The notes below the pieces were generated by a model, which saw nothing but the letters and a program-made list of their open reading frames with translations, was not told where the DNA came from and made no database searches. Source: Clarkia xantiana subsp. parviflora (lineage: Eukaryota > Streptophyta > Magnoliopsida > Myrtales > Onagraceae). From it: DNA of 64,000 nucleotides. The position numbers and the translations under genes were made by a program. The stretch covers positions 34,753,105-34,817,104 of the forward strand of contig JAPTYO010000004.1 of assembly GCA_036873135.1 (NCBI GenBank). Reading direction: 5' to 3'. Shown piece after piece: positions 53,653 through 64,000 of the stretch (its first letter is position 1; every line of letters begins with the position of its first letter).

Positions 53653-54026
53653 AGCATAAACTCCAAATAAGTTTTTATTTTTTTATGTAAATATTATTAT
53701 CAATATTATTAACAATTAACACATTTATTAGTACATACATGGATTTTACATTACTATTAAAATCGAAAAATAGAAAGTTGCTTTAAATATCTTAATTACA
53801 ATATCAAACTCATATTTTACCTTATTAAACATTTTAGTGGAAAAACATAATAATAACAAACAAGTCATTATCTATATATAAAATATGTACACGATAAAAT
53901 AAAATAAATTTCTCCTTTTTGTCAAATTTATTATATATATATTTTACATAATTTATATTTTGAAAAAAAAATAAAAAAATTCAGCAGCATTTCCGTAATC
54001 GGCCTTTGATTTTATTGATGTACCAC
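52038..54026. other. Intergenic region upstream of PICKLE: AT-rich tandem duplication split by an insertion
   Basis: No gene seen. Two copies of a roughly 330-400-bp AT-rich block occur: copy 1 at about 52475-52805, and copy 2 at about 52826-52875 plus 53373-53760. Shared segments include TTCATTTTATTAGATTTACT and ATAAACTCCAA. Between the halves of copy 2 lies about 500 bp of different composition starting with a T run. Confidence 0.7.
52876..53372 (-). mobile_element. Possible truncated non-LTR (LINE-like) insertion
   Basis: About 500 bp of less AT-rich DNA interrupts the second copy of a duplicated block and begins with a T14-like run on the plus strand, as a minus-strand poly(A)-tailed retroposon would. 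No reverse transcriptase is readable and no clear TSD was found. It could be another kind of insertion. Confidence 0.35.
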
Positions 54027-54036
54027 CTATAAAAAG
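54027..54036 (+). promoter_or_regulatory. TATA box of PICKLE gene
   Basis: CTATAAAAAG, about 30 bp before the probable transcription start near 54060 and about 145 bp before a good splice donor in the 5' UTR. Only the position and sequence support it. Confidence 0.6.
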
Positions 54037-54059
54037 GGTGCTAAAAATTAATCTGTTAG

Positions 54060-55563
54060 ATTAGATTTGAGAGCTGTCTATGTGTTTTCCAAAATTTTCA
54101 CTACTGCCGTAACGTCTTTCTCCGCGGCCCGCTTCCGAATTCAAAGATTGTTGTTCCGACAAAGCTTCAGTTAATCCAGCTTCTCCTGGATCCGGCCTCT
54201 TTGCTGGTGATTTTTTCTTCTCCCACTTCACTTTCCATGCCTCTTGTTACTCTTCTTATTCAAGAACTTGAAACTTGCATACCAGAGCTATAACCTCTAA
54301 CTCCAAATCTCTTGAGTTTGCTGGCATTTCGTAGTTATTGCATTGTTTGAACATCAATTTCAGCCCTGTCGATATTCATTCAAGTATATCTCCATTTTAT
54401 TGCGTGTATGGATTTAATTCTTGATGGTTAATTCTGTCTAATTGAGTTCATTGATGGAGTTGCGTGTCATTCTGTGCTTTTAGCACTCTTAAACGGGTTC
54501 CACTGTCAAGCTTATCTGGTGTTCTTTTTTCTCTAGCAATCTTTTGCTTTCTGACTGATGGATATGTATCTGTCCTGCATTTTTTTGGGTTCAATTACTT
54601 AACTGTCTCTAGGATCCGTGAACTGCATTGTTTTATATGATTGATCATAGGTTTCTGGTGAGTGAGATCACTGATAATGTAAATAATCTGATTATTCAAG
54701 GAAACGGAATTAGATCATGGCATATCTTAAAAGTCATCAAGCTAGTGAGATATTTTCCTGAAGTTTTTCTGAAGAGAATTTCTGCTCGAAACCCTAGTTT
54801 TTCAAGTTATAATGAAAATCTCTCTTTATTATATTGACTGGGTTTTCCTCATTGGATTGAGTAGCTCCTAAGGAATATGGTATATCTGGATTATATCAAA
54901 GCATATCTTATAGTTATCAGGCGAGGAAGATATTTCCAGAAGTTCAAACAAAGAGAAATTGTGCTCAGAACCCTAGTTTTTTAATTTATAATGAAAATGT
55001 CTATTTCTTAGTTATGAGATATTTTTAGAAATTTTACCGTGCTTGAAGCCCTAGTTTTTGAATTTATAACCAATATATATATTTATATTGGCTGCTTTTT
55101 CCTTGTTGGATTAAGGAATATGGCATATTTGAATAAGATCATAGCATATTGTAGAGTCATCAAGCTAGTGAATATTTTCCAGAAGTTTTACCAAGGAGAA
55201 CTTGTGCTAGAAAACCGTAGTTATTGAATTTTAGAATGAACATCTCTGTTTATTATACTGGCGGAGTTTTCCTCGTTGGATAGAGTAGCACCTAAGCAAT
55301 ATGCCATGTCTAATTTTCTCTTAAACAAACACTGATCTGAATTCTCAGTCTAGGCAAATACTTAGTTGTTTCCGACCTTGCTGTCAAGATAATCAGGCAC
55401 ATCACGTTAACTCTTGCTTCTTTTTCAGTATACCATCAGTATATTAAGATTTTAATGTTTTCCCCAGTTTCAGAAATCTTTCAGGTAAAAATGCATGTGT
55501 TATAATGCTACTCCTGTTATTTTATGCATTCATTTAAATCTTGTAACGTTTCCTTACAGAAAA
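54060..55563 (+). other. 5' UTR of PICKLE with a 1.35-kb leader intron
   Basis: The first, untranslated exon is about 54060-54206 (CT-rich, with TTTCTCCGCGGCCCGC). The proposed intron is 54207-55559 (donor CTG|GTGATT, acceptor TCCTTACAG), four bases before the start codon at 55564. The intron contains about three copies of a roughly 200-bp repeat. Transcription start and donor are inferred. Confidence 0.6.
54690..55310. repeat. Tandem repeat in the PICKLE leader intron (about 200-bp unit, about 3 copies)
   Basis: Repeated blocks contain GTCATCAAGCTAGTG, ACCCTAGTTTTT, TTATAATGAAAATCTCT and TTTTCCTCATTGGATTGAGT with small changes, starting near 54705, 54890 and 55125; the middle copy is partly rearranged. 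Confidence 0.8.
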
Positions 55564-63234
<7,671 letters not shown>

Positions 63235-64000
63235 GTTTGTCCAACTTATCTTCTTTATCTTAGGAAAATTGTTTGGCTAGGTCAAGGCCATTGATATTCT
63301 TTTAAGCGACTAGATGGATAATGCTTGTTGGAATGGCCAATTTTTTTATTCCTAGTTTGGCAGAATTGTTTCTGCTAGCAAAGTGTCTGGAAAAGATAGG
63401 TAGGATTAGATCATGTTTTGCACAAACTGTCAATGTTGAGTCCCAGATCTGAAAGTGTTCCATCACCCATTAGCTGATTGTTTTTGTGTATATGGTTAAT
63501 TTAACATGGTCGTAGAGCCTTGTGCCGGGCTCAAGTTGGACAAACCTGCTTTCAACTTATTTTTCCTTTTTCTAAAGTATAGTGGCTCATGTGCGAATGT
63601 AAGGACTGGTTTAAAGGTCCATATGACGGACAACCTACATTCTTTAGAGTGTAAGGTCAGCACCTTATAGTGTTGTTGTTTTTGGCCCACCTATCAGCCT
63701 AAGCATTGTTGAGGGTCCACCTCATTCGTGGACCCTAGGTTTGAATCAAATAAATAATCCTGAAATGTTAATGATAAGAATCAAAATAGTACTTTATTCT
63801 ATGTGTTTGTAGTTGTATTCTTTTTCTTTCTGAAAACATAATTTAACACCTGAGAACCTGCTCGACTGCTGATGAAAAGAAAGGGAGACTTAACCGGTAT
63901 TTTTCTTTTGGACTGTTTACGGACTGTATGGTATGATGGATCAGTTAAATTGATGTGAATGATTCGCCATATAAAATCAGGTTCCATGTATGTAAAATAA
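63235..64000 (+). other. Intron 20 of PICKLE, running off the window
   Basis: Starts at GTTTGTCC after the KGKRSRKQ codons. The next exon, expected to encode the acidic linker that follows in PKL proteins, is not found before 64000, so this intron is at least 766 bp. Confidence 0.75.

Overview
Plant nuclear DNA, most likely from a eudicot. The evidence is an intact, intron-rich CHD3/PICKLE chromatin-remodeller gene at the right end, together with typical angiosperm Ty1/copia and Ty3/gypsy (Tat-like) LTR retrotransposons and MITEs. There is no bacterial or organellar content, no tRNA or rRNA gene and no CRISPR array.

Layout. Bases 1 to about 51.6 kb are one nested retrotransposon cluster, resolved here from LTR ends, primer sites and target-site duplications (TSDs). 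The outermost visible element is copia G (+; leader from 7854, 3' LTR 50969-51574). Copia H (-; 3909-7853) sits in G's leader, and gypsy A (+; 1-3908) sits in H. Copia F (-; 13977-50239, TSD CTTTC) sits in G's 3' region. F's leader holds gypsy B (+; 20810-30271, TSD CATAA) and copia E (+; 30468-48946, TSD GTAAA). E's RT/RNase H region is split by gypsy-like D (-; 36626-45991, TSD CACCA/CAACA), and its 3' region by a 9-bp-TSD MULE-type MITE (46479-47327). G also carries an 8-bp-TSD hAT-type MITE (11559-12137), and H a second long-TIR MITE (5239-6162).

The copia copies E, F and G belong to one family. Each has a short free-standing gag-like ORF, about 2 kb with no recognisable protease or integrase, and then RT-RNase H, so they look non-autonomous. 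Their LTRs share a hairpin with an A/T-rich loop beside the TATA box whose stem sequence differs between subfamilies.

The gypsy-like copies A, B and D each carry, antisense to the element, a spliced gene between pol and the 3' LTR. Intron positions, phases and some exon or intron lengths are conserved. B has lost gag but keeps a damaged pol. D has an intact 630-aa gag-like ORF without a visible capsid domain and almost no pol.

From 52 to 54 kb there is a tandem duplication split by an insertion. PICKLE then runs from about 54.06 kb past the end of the window: TATA box, 5'-UTR intron with internal tandem repeats, and 20 coding exons (892 codons) encoding the PHD finger, two chromodomains, the SNF2 ATPase and the start of the DUF1087 region.
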